The notes under the pieces were generated by a model. That model was not told the origin of the DNA. It did not search any database and saw only the letters and a program-made list of their open reading frames with translations. From Faeciplasma sp900553675 (GTDB lineage Bacteria; Bacillota; Clostridia; Oscillospirales; Ruminococcaceae): a DNA stretch of 64,000 nt. Positions within the stretch are counted from its first letter, which is position 1; every line of letters starts with the position of its first letter. Where the stretch lies: positions 99,415 to 163,414 of the forward strand of contig CAUAFG010000003.1 in NCBI GenBank assembly GCA_958428235.1, in the 5' to 3' direction. Positions 42,305 to 51,407 of this stretch are shown piece by piece. Made by a program: the position numbers and the translations under genes.

Positions 42305-45300
42305 TTCAGTCTGACCTCAATTCCATGTGCAAGCCTATATGAATATATGTAGCATGACTTCACCGGCTTGTCAAGCAGAATGTCGAAAGCGGCTTTATAT
42401 AGCGTTAGCTGTGGGCTGTATCTGTCCTTAAGAGCTTCTAAGCTGCTCACCCTGTCGGTTTTGTAATCAACGATAACATAGCCGTCCGGCTCTTCAAATA
42501 TGCAGTCGGCGATTCCCTGAAGCATACCTTCGGTTCCCGAATACGCCTTTTTAAGCTCTTCGTCAAGAGATATATCGTCGAACCGCACAATAAAGCTCTT
42601 TTCCCGCAGGACATTGGGGCTTTGGCTCATCCTTTTATATATCTCGCTATCAAAGAAGGCTTTAAGGCTGCCTCGACTGATGGAATCTGCTTCCTTTACC
42701 GTGAAAGCTCCCATCTTGGCAAGCCTTGATATCTCCCCTTCAAGCTCCTGTGCCGCAGAGCCGTAATCGGCAAGCTGCATAAACCTGTGCATTACAGTTC
42801 CCTTCTGCGCAGCGGTAAGCTCGCCCATGGTATCGTCCAGCCGTGGAACCTTTGGGAAGAAGGTCAGCGGGTCGTCGTTTACAAGCTCGGAGACGGATAT
42901 CTTTGCCTCACGCGTGCATAGATTTGGGTCGTTTTTGTATTCAAAGCTTTTCAGGATGCGTTGGGTAAGCTCTTTGTTTTCGCTGACCTCGGTGCGCTCC
43001 GGCTCGGATACTGCTCTGCCCGACGGCGGCAAAGGCTGGCTGACAATAATCTTAGGCGAAAGCTCGGTCGGGTCGGCATAGGCAGAATCGGGCAGAGATT
43101 TTCTTAAGCAATCCATCTGCGGGTGCTTCATCAGAGCCATCAGCATCCAGTCCTGCGCGCAGACTGCCCTTTTTGAAAGCGACGGCGGCACTATATGCCC
43201 CGATATCTCGCCGGAGTACTCCGCAACCCGCTCGGCGGTGCTGTCATTTATGTCCAAAGCAACAAACAGCTTCTCCTTAGCCCTTGTGCAGGCGACGTAC
43301 AAAAGCCGCAGCTCCTCGGACAGCAGCTCCGAAGCATTCTTTTCCGCGATATAATCCCAGAAGATGGTAGAGCGCTTTGTCAGCGATTTGTAGTCAAGAA
43401 AGCTCAGCCCCGCTCCGTAAGATGAGTTGAGCATAAGGCGCGAAAGGATATCGGTCTTATTGAATCTCTTTGAAAGCTGACAGACAAACACAAACGGGTA
43501 TTCAAGACCCTTTGATTTGTGGATGGTCTTGACATTCACAGCGTCTTCGGATTCCGTAACAACCATCGCCTCGGCGAAATCTCCCCCGCTTTTGGTTATG
43601 TACTCGATATAGCGCAGAAATCCCGCAGCTCCGTCGTTTGAGGAGCTTTCGTAGGTTTTAGCGTATTCCAGGAGAAGATAAAGGTTTGCACACTTCTGTT
43701 TTGCGTCCTCATACGCCGCTGCCATCGCAAAAATATCGGTTATATCATATATCTTCTTGATAAATCTGGTAAGAGGAAGCCGTGCCGAATATATTTTCAG
43801 CCGCTTTATAAGCTCGATTGCGGATTTGCTCTTTTCACATAGCGCGCTTCCGTCGTTTCTCGCAGACACGGCAAGCATATTTTTATACAGGCGGGATTTT
43901 TTGTCCACCAGCTTTATTTCGGCGATATCGTCATCCGAAAAAGCCATTATCGGCGACAGCATAACCCCTGCCAGCGGGATATCCCTCATCGGGCTTACGG
44001 TGACGGTAAGAAGATTCAGCATGAGTGATATCTCCCGCGAGCCGAGATATCCCGAAAGCCCGCTGGAAAGTATCTTAAGCCCCTCCACTGAAAACGCCTG
44101 ATTAAGCGCGTCGGTGGAAACGTTGTTTCTTGTTAGAATGCAGAAATCACCCGGGCGGCAGGGTCTTTGAATCCCACCCTCGGTGACAGTCACTCTATCA
44201 TCTATCATCCTGCGGATTTTGCGGGCAATTGCACTGAATTCGTCCGGAATCTCGCCGCTTTCATCCTCGGTCGAGGTATTAACGGCAATAATTTCACAGG
44301 GGGCGTCCTCACCCTGATAGCTTGCGCCCAAGGCAAGCTCCTCCGACTTGGTATAGCTGACCTCTCCCAGCTCGGTGGTCATAAGTGAAGAAAAGATATA
44401 GTTTGAAAAGTCGAGAACGCTTGCGCGGCTTCTGAAATTGCGGGTTAAAAGAATCTCGCGAACGTCGCTGTCCTCGCTTTGCCCCTGCGCCCTTGTGTTC
44501 ATGAATATTGCGGGATTTGCCTGACGGAAACGGTAAATCGCCTGCTTAACGTCTCCGACGCAGAAAACATTCGAGCCTATTCCCGACATATCCTCGCTGT
44601 TTGAAACCGCCTTGAATATGACCTCCTGCAAATTGTTGACATCCTGAAACTCGTCTATCAATATAAGTCCGTAGCGATGTGAATCGATTATCTCCTGAGC
44701 AAGAGGGGTTCGCGTAAGTCTGCCGTCCGAATCGCAGCTTACAAGCAGATTTACCGTTAAAAGCTCGGTATCGGCAAAGTCAACCGCGTTGCGCTCGATT
44801 TTTACCCGCATTACCTCCTTTTCAAGCTCGTCCGTAAGCTGAACAAGCCGCGAAAATCTGTTCTTTACAAGGACAGCGTCCTGCCCGGCGGCTTCGCGGG
44901 TGTATTTGCAGCAGTCGGCTATATCAAGTGCCTTCTTTTTAAGGCGGTTATAGCAGGTCTTTGCAGACTCGTAAAGTGAGTTTTCCTCCTCGCCGGAGCC
45001 AAGCTTTTCGGCTTTTGTCTGCCTTGCGCCTCTTAAATCCTCCCATGAAATATTGCAAAACAGACTTCGGCAGCCGTCGTAATCGCTCACCTGCGGCGAC
45101 TGCGACAGCGTGAGGGCGTACTCGCAGTTTTTCAGGAATATTTCCTTTGCGGCGTAGTGATATTCAAGACCGTTCGCCAAGCCTTCAAGCCGGTTTGCGA
45201 TGTTTGCCAGAGCCCGACACTCCTGCGCCGCGCGGCGGGAAAGGTCTTCAAAAATGCGATTCAATTGGCTTCCGTCCTCTAACGAGGATATCACCTTGTC

Positions 45301-45870
45301 CGTCCACAGCTTTTTAAAGGGCAGTGAGCGCAGAAATTTATAAAGCTTTAATACCATTTTTCGCAAGGACGAATCATTCTCGCGGCAGAATAGGGAGACA
45401 AGCTCCTCGGTCTCCTGCGGTCTTTGCGCAAAGGCGTTTTCCATTACCGTTTCCATCGCGCGGTCGGTTATCATTCCGGCTTCGGTATCGTCCATTATCC
45501 GTATTCCGCTTTGAAAGTCGGTGGAGGACAGATTGTTTCTTACCATATCAAAGCAGAAGGAATTGATGGTGCAGATGTCGGCAAGCCGCAATAAAGACTG
45601 TTGTCTCTGAATCCAGCGGTTGTCGGGGGCTTCCTCGGCAGCTTTTTCAAACGCCGCCGAAAGCTTTTCACGCATCTGCGCCGCAGCGTCGTTGGTAAAT
45701 GTCACCGCAAGCAGAGAGTCCGCCGGAATATTCAGCTTTTCATCGCTTAAAAGACGGATGGTGCGCTCTACAAGCACCGCGGTTTTTCCGCTTCCCGCAG
45801 CGGCGGAGACTATTACAGGACTTCCGTATGCGCTTATTGCTTCAAGCTGTTCACCAGTCCAATCTGGCAT
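42301..45870 (-). CDS. addA: helicase-nuclease AddA subunit
   Basis: A 1189-residue UvrD-like helicase with a C-terminal RecB-family nuclease. Walker A is SAAAGSGKTAVLVER near residue 22; motif II is ILIDEFQDVNNLQ; motif VI is LLYVACTRAKEKL. The nuclease motif is GYVIVDYKTDRVSS near residue 1125. With AddB it resects double-strand breaks up to Chi sites and loads RecA. GGAGGA precedes the ATG, which overlaps the end of addB by 20 bases. Confidence 0.97.
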   Translation of the reverse strand: MPDWTGEQLEAISAYGSPVIVSAAAGSGKTAVLVERTIRLLSDEKLNIPADSLLAVTFTNDAAAQMREKLSAAFEKAAEEAPDNRWIQRQQSLLRLADICTINSFCFDMVRNNLSSTDFQSGIRIMDDTEAGMITDRAMETVMENAFAQRPQETEELVSLFCRENDSSLRKMVLKLYKFLRSLPFKKLWTDKVISSLEDGSQLNRIFEDLSRRAAQECRALANIANRLEGLANGLEYHYAAKEIFLKNCEYALTLSQSPQVSDYDGCRSLFCNISWEDLRGARQTKAEKLGSGEEENSLYESAKTCYNRLKKKALDIADCCKYTREAAGQDAVLVKNRFSRLVQLTDELEKEVMRVKIERNAVDFADTELLTVNLLVSCDSDGRLTRTPLAQEIIDSHRYGLILIDEFQDVNNLQEVIFKAVSNSEDMSGIGSNVFCVGDVKQAIYRFRQANPAIFMNTRAQGQSEDSDVREILLTRNFRSRASVLDFSNYIFSSLMTTELGEVSYTKSEELALGASYQGEDAPCEIIAVNTSTEDESGEIPDEFSAIARKIRRMIDDRVTVTEGGIQRPCRPGDFCILTRNNVSTDALNQAFSVEGLKILSSGLSGYLGSREISLMLNLLTVTVSPMRDIPLAGVMLSPIMAFSDDDIAEIKLVDKKSRLYKNMLAVSARNDGSALCEKSKSAIELIKRLKIYSARLPLTRFIKKIYDITDIFAMAAAYEDAKQKCANLYLLLEYAKTYESSSNDGAAGFLRYIEYITKSGGDFAEAMVVTESEDAVNVKTIHKSKGLEYPFVFVCQLSKRFNKTDILSRLMLNSSYGAGLSFLDYKSLTKRSTIFWDYIAEKNASELLSEELRLLYVACTRAKEKLFVALDINDSTAERVAEYSGEISGHIVPPSLSKRAVCAQDWMLMALMKHPQMDCLRKSLPDSAYADPTELSPKIIVSQPLPPSGRAVSEPERTEVSENKELTQRILKSFEYKNDPNLCTREAKISVSELVNDDPLTFFPKVPRLDDTMGELTAAQKGTVMHRFMQLADYGSAAQELEGEISRLAKMGAFTVKEADSISRGSLKAFFDSEIYKRMSQSPNVLREKSFIVRFDDISLDEELKKAYSGTEGMLQGIADCIFEEPDGYVIVDYKTDRVSSLEALKDRYSPQLTLYKAAFDILLDKPVKSCYIYSYRLAHGIEVRLN

Positions 45871-48800
45871 TGCTTGCTTCCTCCTTTACAGATATTGCCG
45901 TTTTAAGCTTATCGCCATCGGCGGAGCTGATAAGCTTGTACATATACTTCCGCCTGTCGCAGACCGAGGAATAATCGCAGTATGCGCAGGCAAGGTGTTT
46001 TGAATCCCTGCCGCAGGGAACCGGCGATATTTTTCCCATGATAAGCCCGCTGCCGAACTCCCTCACCTTTTGCAGGGCGAAATCCTCCAAAAGCTTAAAG
46101 CTTGCCGAGGATATCAGCGAGGAATGCTTTGAATAGCTGCCGTCCTTATTTCTGACGACAGGGGCGTACAGCCCTGAAAATCCCGAATCCATAGCTTCAA
46201 TCGAGCTGTCGTCCTCCACAATAAGACCGGAGCGTTTCAGCTGCGAAGCGCAGAGCTTAAGCCGCTTGACTGAATCATCCGAAACAGGAGAATACCCAGG
46301 CTCGGCTTCTTCCGAACACTCCAGAAAACCAGCCTTCATATAAAGTATTCCAGCCGGGAAAAAACCCGAAAAATCGGGGTCGCTGCCCTGAGTGAGAGCT
46401 ATCATATACAAAAGCATCTGCAAATTCAGACCGTTGTACAAATCCTCGAACCGCAGCTCCTTGGGACCTGTTTTGTAGTCCACTATCCTTATATATTTTG
46501 AGCCGCTCGGCGAGGTATAGGTGTCAACGCGGTCAACTATTCCGCGTATGTTGATTCTGAGATTCCTGTTTATGGAAACGCTTAAAACGCTTCTGCCGTC
46601 CTCCTTTGAAAGGTCATATTCGTACCTTTCGGGACGGAATTTCGACACCTTGTATTCCTCACGGATATTCACAAGAATTTCAAGGCAAGCGGAAGCAAGG
46701 CGGGCGTAATCCGCCTTGAAGACGGCTGTCTTTCCGAAGTCTCCGCCGAGCATTTCCTGCTTGTACCGCTCTAAAAGCTCGGATATCAAGGCTTTCAGCT
46801 CGTCGTCGGAGGCTCGCTCGAAGTCCGCGCCGTAATGCTCTAAAACCTTCTGGAAAACGTAATGCATAACGCTTCCCCTGCCCGCAGGGTCTACTGCTAC
46901 AGGAGAAATTTTCTTGATATCCAAACCGTAGCGCATGAAATATTCAAAATTGCACTTGTTATAAACATCTATCCTGCTGGCGGTGATGTTGATATCCCGC
47001 GAGGCAAAAAGCCGTTTTGCAACATCGGGCGAAAGCTGGCGGACGGTCTCCTTGCCGTAGGAGCTTACCGCTCTGAGCTTATCGGCATATTCTGGAACGG
47101 CGAAAAGTGCTTTTTTCAGCGATTCAAGCTCGGCAGGGCTGCCGTTTCGCTCAACAGCAAGCCGATAATATGCCGCCGCCGGAGTGGAGGAGTACAGCTC
47201 TGCAGGAAAGCTAAACGACTTTACAGGCTTGATTTCAGTTCCCGCAGACAGCTTATTTACGTAAAATGACGGTCGCAGGGGCTTTCCGGTCGGGTCTGCT
47301 TCGGAATATGATATGTAAAGCTTTTCACCTGCACAGGTTAAGGCGCGGAAGCAGTCGCTTCTTTCGGAATCAAGGCGTTCAAGATCGCCCATGTCAAAGC
47401 TTATGCCAACCGCTTCCATGGCAGCGGAGTCCTTTCCACTGAAAATTCCGGTCTTTTTGGAGTCCAGCGGAAAGCGCGAATCGTTTACTCCGACAACAAA
47501 TGCAACCTTCGGCGAAGCGATTACCGACCTTGCCGCGTCGTAAACCATAACGCAGGAAAGCTTCTGCGGCGGGTTGGATATCGAGGTTCCGCAAAGTATC
47601 AGCCTTAACAGCTCGCCGAACTCCTTAAGGCTTATTTCAGTCTCGCCGACGGTTGTATACACCGCCGTGACCGCCGACATCAGCGCGTTCCAAAGCTGCT
47701 TGAAGGCTCTGGCGGCTTCAAGCTTATCATCAGTGTCGGCGCAATCGTTGATAATTTGCGCGGCGTTTTCCGCAAGACCGCTTTGCTCGATGTATTTATT
47801 AAAGGCTATGCATATGCCCTTTGCGTCAGCTTTTGCGCAGTCCTCTTTAAGGCGAATCAGCGGAGCTACGAGCCTTGCTCTGATATCGTTCAATTTTTCA
47901 AGCGGAACATCCTCACTGCCGACGGCGAACTCAGCCGTCCACATATCCCCATCCACATTCCAGCGGACGCAGTAATCCTCTATTACAGATATTTCCTCCT
48001 CGGAATATCCCGAAAACGGCGAGCGCATAAGCCTTAAAAGCTTTTCGGAGGACAGTTTCCGCCCCGAAGCGGCGTCTATGGCGTTGAGCGCAAATATTAT
48101 TACCGACATATCCGCCGCGCGCTGCTTAGAGTCGGTGTAATACGGAACATCGAACCTTTCAAAAGCCGATTCAAGCGCGGTCTGATATGACGACATATCC
48201 CTTGTTATTACCGCGATATCGTTATATGTAAATCCACCCTCGGAAACAAGTCGGCGGATTTCGGCGGCGACAAAGTCCGCTTCCTCATACACAGCCGGAG
48301 CGGATATGATTTGTATGCTGCCGTCCGATACAGGCTGGTGGCGTTTTTCCTCTCCGGATAACAGCCTTTTCAGGTATTCAAGACCCTGCGGCTTTTCGGC
48401 TTCGCGGCAATAGCTGTATACAAGGCGGGTATTGTTCCGCACAGCAATCCCCACAAGCTTTTTCTGGGTGTTTTCGGCGACTGCATACGGCGAAGCCGCG
48501 GACGGCTTATAGTCCTTCGGCAGGGTCACCGAGACAGAAACCGAGCGCGCCGATATCACCGCCTGTTCAAGAAGGCTAAGCTCGTCCTGCGAATAGCTGT
48601 CGAAGCGGTCAACATAAACGTATTTATCCCGAAAATACTCGGTTCTTCCGGCAAGTGCCGTTCCCAGCGATACTATCGAGCTTTCGTCGCGCAAGCCCCG
48701 CTCGGACAGCACCTCCGAATATGCTTCAAATATATCCGCAACGTCTTCAAGCTTTGAGCTGAGGCTTCCGCTGAGCTTTTGGGCGCAGGCTCTTAAATCC

Positions 48801-49207
48801 GAAGCCGAAAGCTGAGCGCGGATTATCGAGTCGATTATGCTCTCGATTTCCGGAATAAATGCGGGGCGCTCAACCGTTCTTGCAAGGATTCTCAGCTTTT
48901 TGGATTGCTTTACTCTTCTTAAAGCAAGGTATATCAGCGCGGCTCTTTCCTCCGGTCGCGCAAGGATGCCCTTATCTGTGCCGAATGAGGATATAAGGCT
49001 TTCGGAAAGCTTTTTGAAGCTTTGCACGCTTACCATATTAAAATCCCGCGCGCCCAGCACCGAATAGAGTATCTTGTCGAACTCGAAGGAAAACTGGTCG
49101 GGTACTATGCATATAACCTGCCTGCCGTCCCGCACAAGTGCGCTTATTTCGTTGGAATACATATTAAGTTTTTCATCAGGCGAGCTGCCCGTTACAAGTC
49201 TTAGCAT
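45851..49207 (-). CDS. addB: helicase-nuclease AddB subunit
   Basis: A 1118-residue AddB (RexB-like) protein. The N-terminus is the family type (MLRLVTGSSPDEKLN... rather than a full Walker A), the nuclease domain is at the C-terminus (RIVDYKTGPKELRFED), and the iron-sulfur cysteines are visible as one in YNKCNFEYF and three in PCGRDSKHLACAYCDYSSVC. AddB scans for Chi and cuts the 5' strand. GGAG precedes the ATG. It forms an operon with addA and the TPR gene. Confidence 0.95.
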   Translation of the reverse strand: MLRLVTGSSPDEKLNMYSNEISALVRDGRQVICIVPDQFSFEFDKILYSVLGARDFNMVSVQSFKKLSESLISSFGTDKGILARPEERAALIYLALRRVKQSKKLRILARTVERPAFIPEIESIIDSIIRAQLSASDLRACAQKLSGSLSSKLEDVADIFEAYSEVLSERGLRDESSIVSLGTALAGRTEYFRDKYVYVDRFDSYSQDELSLLEQAVISARSVSVSVTLPKDYKPSAASPYAVAENTQKKLVGIAVRNNTRLVYSYCREAEKPQGLEYLKRLLSGEEKRHQPVSDGSIQIISAPAVYEEADFVAAEIRRLVSEGGFTYNDIAVITRDMSSYQTALESAFERFDVPYYTDSKQRAADMSVIIFALNAIDAASGRKLSSEKLLRLMRSPFSGYSEEEISVIEDYCVRWNVDGDMWTAEFAVGSEDVPLEKLNDIRARLVAPLIRLKEDCAKADAKGICIAFNKYIEQSGLAENAAQIINDCADTDDKLEAARAFKQLWNALMSAVTAVYTTVGETEISLKEFGELLRLILCGTSISNPPQKLSCVMVYDAARSVIASPKVAFVVGVNDSRFPLDSKKTGIFSGKDSAAMEAVGISFDMGDLERLDSERSDCFRALTCAGEKLYISYSEADPTGKPLRPSFYVNKLSAGTEIKPVKSFSFPAELYSSTPAAAYYRLAVERNGSPAELESLKKALFAVPEYADKLRAVSSYGKETVRQLSPDVAKRLFASRDINITASRIDVYNKCNFEYFMRYGLDIKKISPVAVDPAGRGSVMHYVFQKVLEHYGADFERASDDELKALISELLERYKQEMLGGDFGKTAVFKADYARLASACLEILVNIREEYKVSKFRPERYEYDLSKEDGRSVLSVSINRNLRINIRGIVDRVDTYTSPSGSKYIRIVDYKTGPKELRFEDLYNGLNLQMLLYMIALTQGSDPDFSGFFPAGILYMKAGFLECSEEAEPGYSPVSDDSVKRLKLCASQLKRSGLIVEDDSSIEAMDSGFSGLYAPVVRNKDGSYSKHSSLISSASFKLLEDFALQKVREFGSGLIMGKISPVPCGRDSKHLACAYCDYSSVCDRRKYMYKLISSADGDKLKTAISVKEEASNARLDW

Positions 49208-49233
49208 GACCGTATCTCCAAAAAGCTTTATTT

Positions 49234-49259
49234 GCCCGACTGCCGTCTTGCCGTCGGGC
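49234..49259. other. hairpin between addB and spoIIR
   Basis: GCCCGAC and GTCGGGC (plus strand 49234-49240 and 49253-49259) pair, with TGCCGTCTTGCC between them. Neither strand has a T-run directly after it, so I do not call a terminator. Confidence 0.4.
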
Positions 49260-49298
49260 TGTTAAGCTTATTTTACACCCATATTCCGATTAAGTCAA

Positions 49299-49913
49299 TC
49301 ACCGAAGCAAAGAGTTAAGACCGTTTATTTTTGAACGAAGCCTTTCAAAAAGCTCAAATATGGCAAGCTTATACTTCACCTTTTCCGGCTCTTTGACAAT
49401 TAACAGCTCCTCCTCGCTGAATTTGCCAGATTCTTCGATATCAGCCGCGCAGGAAACGCAGAGCGACGGATACAAAACGCACCACCAGTTTTTGCCCTTA
49501 GCCTCGCCTATTCTTATGCAGAGCGCACTGTAGATTCCCTGCGGAAGCGTAAAGCCGTCGTATTCGCGGCGGTCTACAAGGGCTTTTTCGTAGGATACGT
49601 CAACGCTCAGATTGCAGCCGTTTTCGCGCAGAGCTTTTTCGGAGACGTCCTTTATACTGCCGAGGTTAGCTATAATCATATCCTGCGCAGAAGATTTCGA
49701 TGAGCAGTCCTTGGTAAGCTCTGAGACGTAGTCCAGCGCTTCATCCCTTACTTTCAGCTTGATCTGCTGGGCATAGTCGCTGTCGGAATCCGCCACAACA
49801 TGAAGTCTTATAAGCTTGTCTGTCATTCGCTCTAAGTCGGAGATATCACGGTATATGCACACGGCAAGACAGACAACCAACGCTATTGAAAATGAGACAA
49901 TTATTTTTTTCAA
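49299..49913 (-). CDS. spoIIR: stage II sporulation protein R
   Basis: A 204-residue secreted signalling protein that is needed to activate pro-sigma-E processing by SpoIIGA in the mother cell. The SpoIIR core is visible: LIRLHVVADSDSDYAQQIKLKVRDEAL and the later YDGFTLPQGIYSALCIRIGEAKGKNWWCVLYPSLC. I place the start at TTG 49913 because GAAAGGA lies 9 bases before it and a hydrophobic signal follows (KKIIVSFSIALVVCLAVC); the longer frame crosses a terminator hairpin. It shows that the organism belongs to a spore-forming lineage. Confidence 0.94.
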   Translation of the reverse strand: MKKIIVSFSIALVVCLAVCIYRDISDLERMTDKLIRLHVVADSDSDYAQQIKLKVRDEALDYVSELTKDCSSKSSAQDMIIANLGSIKDVSEKALRENGCNLSVDVSYEKALVDRREYDGFTLPQGIYSALCIRIGEAKGKNWWCVLYPSLCVSCAADIEESGKFSEEELLIVKEPEKVKYKLAIFELFERLRSKINGLNSLLR

Positions 49914-49967
49914 GATATCATATCCTTTCAGCAAAATAATTGGCACATTTTTCCTTATATATACAAA

Positions 49968-49991
49968 AGACAGCGAAAAATTCCGCTGTCT
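49968..49991 (-). terminator. terminator upstream of spoIIR
   Basis: Minus-strand AGACAGCG and CGCTGTCT pair around 8 bases and are followed by TTTGTATAT. It ends transcription arriving from the MreB-family gene side. Confidence 0.6.
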
Positions 49992-50040
49992 AAGTTTGTT
50001 GATAAAGATAAGATTCAATAACACAGACTAAAAAGCTTTC

Positions 50041-50246
50041 CGTCCACCCTTTCTCGAAAGGGCGGCGAGGTTGAGGGCGAGGAGCCATCGTCGCGCTCCG
50101 CAGAGCGCGAAATCCCTTGCGTTAGCGAAACGCAGGAGAAGGAGCAAAAACAGTCCAGTGGACTGTTTTTGCGTGGGAGACGGTTAGGCGAAGCCTAACG
50201 CTACCCTCAGTCGGGGGTCCTCCTATGGGCGCGCAGAGCGCGTCCA
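50041..50246. repeat. intergenic element made of six consecutive palindromes
   Basis: The gap between spoIIR and the MreB-family gene (about 450 bases) holds no gene but a chain of hairpins: CCCTTT/AAAGGG (50047-50062), TCGCGCTC/GAGCGCGA (50091-50110), TGCGTT/AACGCA (50118-50134), CAAAAACAGTCC/GGACTGTTTTTG (50145-50171), GTTAGGC/GCCTAAC (50183-50199) and GGGCGCGC/GCGCGTCC (50227-50245). Loops are 3-5 bases. The composition is richer in G and C than the flanks. This resembles a repetitive intergenic or non-autonomous mobile element; only one copy is in this window. Confidence 0.6.
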
Positions 50247-50352
50247 TTACTGCACTAAGTATTAGTTCACACCATACCAGAAGGCATATTTATATATGGT
50301 AATTTACTTTTTTAAAAGCCTCATACAGTGTAAATTCACATTGTCTAATAGT

Positions 50353-51366
50353 CTATTTTTTAAAAACAGATATCCTTTCAAAGCCGTTTCTGAGCTGGTC
50401 GTGAATTTTGAACACCATATGAGTTCCCCTTGCAACGCAGCCCAATGGGTCCTGCGCGGCATGGCAGCTTACCCCTGTCTGCGCGGCTATGTACGTATCA
50501 AGACCCTTTATAAGCGAGCCGCCGCCTGTAAGTATTATCCCGCTTTCGTATATATCCCCTATCAGCTCGGGCGGTGTATGCTCGAAGACCGAAATTGCAG
50601 CTTCGGCTATCCTTCCGATATCCTCCTCGATGGCGTGGAAAATGTCAAGCTCGCTGACCGGCGCGGTTGCGGGAAGACCGTTTATAAGGCTTCTTCCCTT
50701 CACATAACCGACAGTCTGAGCAGAAGGCTCAACAACGTTTGCATAGTTGATTTTAAGCTCCTCGGCGGACTTTTCGCCTATAAGCAGCTTATAGTTTTCG
50801 GAATAGTACCTTACGATGTCGGCGTCTAAAACGTTTCCTGCACACTTTACCGAGCAGGAGGCTACAACTCCGCCCAGCGAGGTAACGGCTACGTCGGTGG
50901 TTCCGCCGCCTATATCCACAACCATGTTTCCATAGGGCTTTAATATGTCCGCCCCCGCTCCTAAAAGCGCCGCTACAGGCTCTTCTATCAGATAAACCGT
51001 TCTTGCTCCGGCGGACACCGCGCTTTCAACCACCGCTCTGCGCTCCACCTCGGTAATCCCCGAAGGAACGCACATTACTATTCTGGGATTTATCAGCCTT
51101 TTGCCTATAACCTTTAAAATGCAGAGCCTTATAAGCTCCTGCGCCATGTCGTTGTTGGAGATAACGCCGTCCTTCAGCGGTTTTATCACTGCCACGTGGG
51201 GAGGGGTTCTGCCTATCATCTTATAGGCTTCAAGCCCGAACGCCACTACTGTTTTTGTGTTTTTGTTGAAGGCTATTACCGTCGGCTCGTTCAGAACTGC
51301 CGCTCCGCCAGCCGTTATTATTATGTTTGCCGTTCCAAGGTCTATTCCCAAATCCATGAAAGACAA
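50353..51366 (-). CDS. MreB/Mbl-family actin-like protein
   Basis: A protein of about 337 residues with the actin ATPase fold of MreB. Phosphate 1 motif is LGIDLGTANIII, the connect/phosphate 2 motif is VVDIGGGTTDVAV, and the adenosine motif is GIILTGGGSLIKGL. It directs lateral wall synthesis in rod-shaped cells; MreB and Mbl cannot be told apart here, and mreC/mreD are not adjacent. I choose TTG 51366 as start because GGAGGG lies 7 bases before it; ATG 51357 and a frame start at 51381 are alternatives. It lies 41 bases after recD2. Confidence 0.92.
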   Translation of the reverse strand: MSFMDLGIDLGTANIIITAGGAAVLNEPTVIAFNKNTKTVVAFGLEAYKMIGRTPPHVAVIKPLKDGVISNNDMAQELIRLCILKVIGKRLINPRIVMCVPSGITEVERRAVVESAVSAGARTVYLIEEPVAALLGAGADILKPYGNMVVDIGGGTTDVAVTSLGGVVASCSVKCAGNVLDADIVRYYSENYKLLIGEKSAEELKINYANVVEPSAQTVGYVKGRSLINGLPATAPVSELDIFHAIEEDIGRIAEAAISVFEHTPPELIGDIYESGIILTGGGSLIKGLDTYIAAQTGVSCHAAQDPLGCVARGTHMVFKIHDQLRNGFERISVFKK

Positions 51367-51407
51367 TTGTCTTCCCTCCATTCGCGGTTATACAGTTGTT
51401 GTCTTAT

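Noticed and set aside
50041..50246. CRISPR array
   Set aside because: The palindromes differ from one another; there is no repeated unit with equal spacers and no cas gene nearby.
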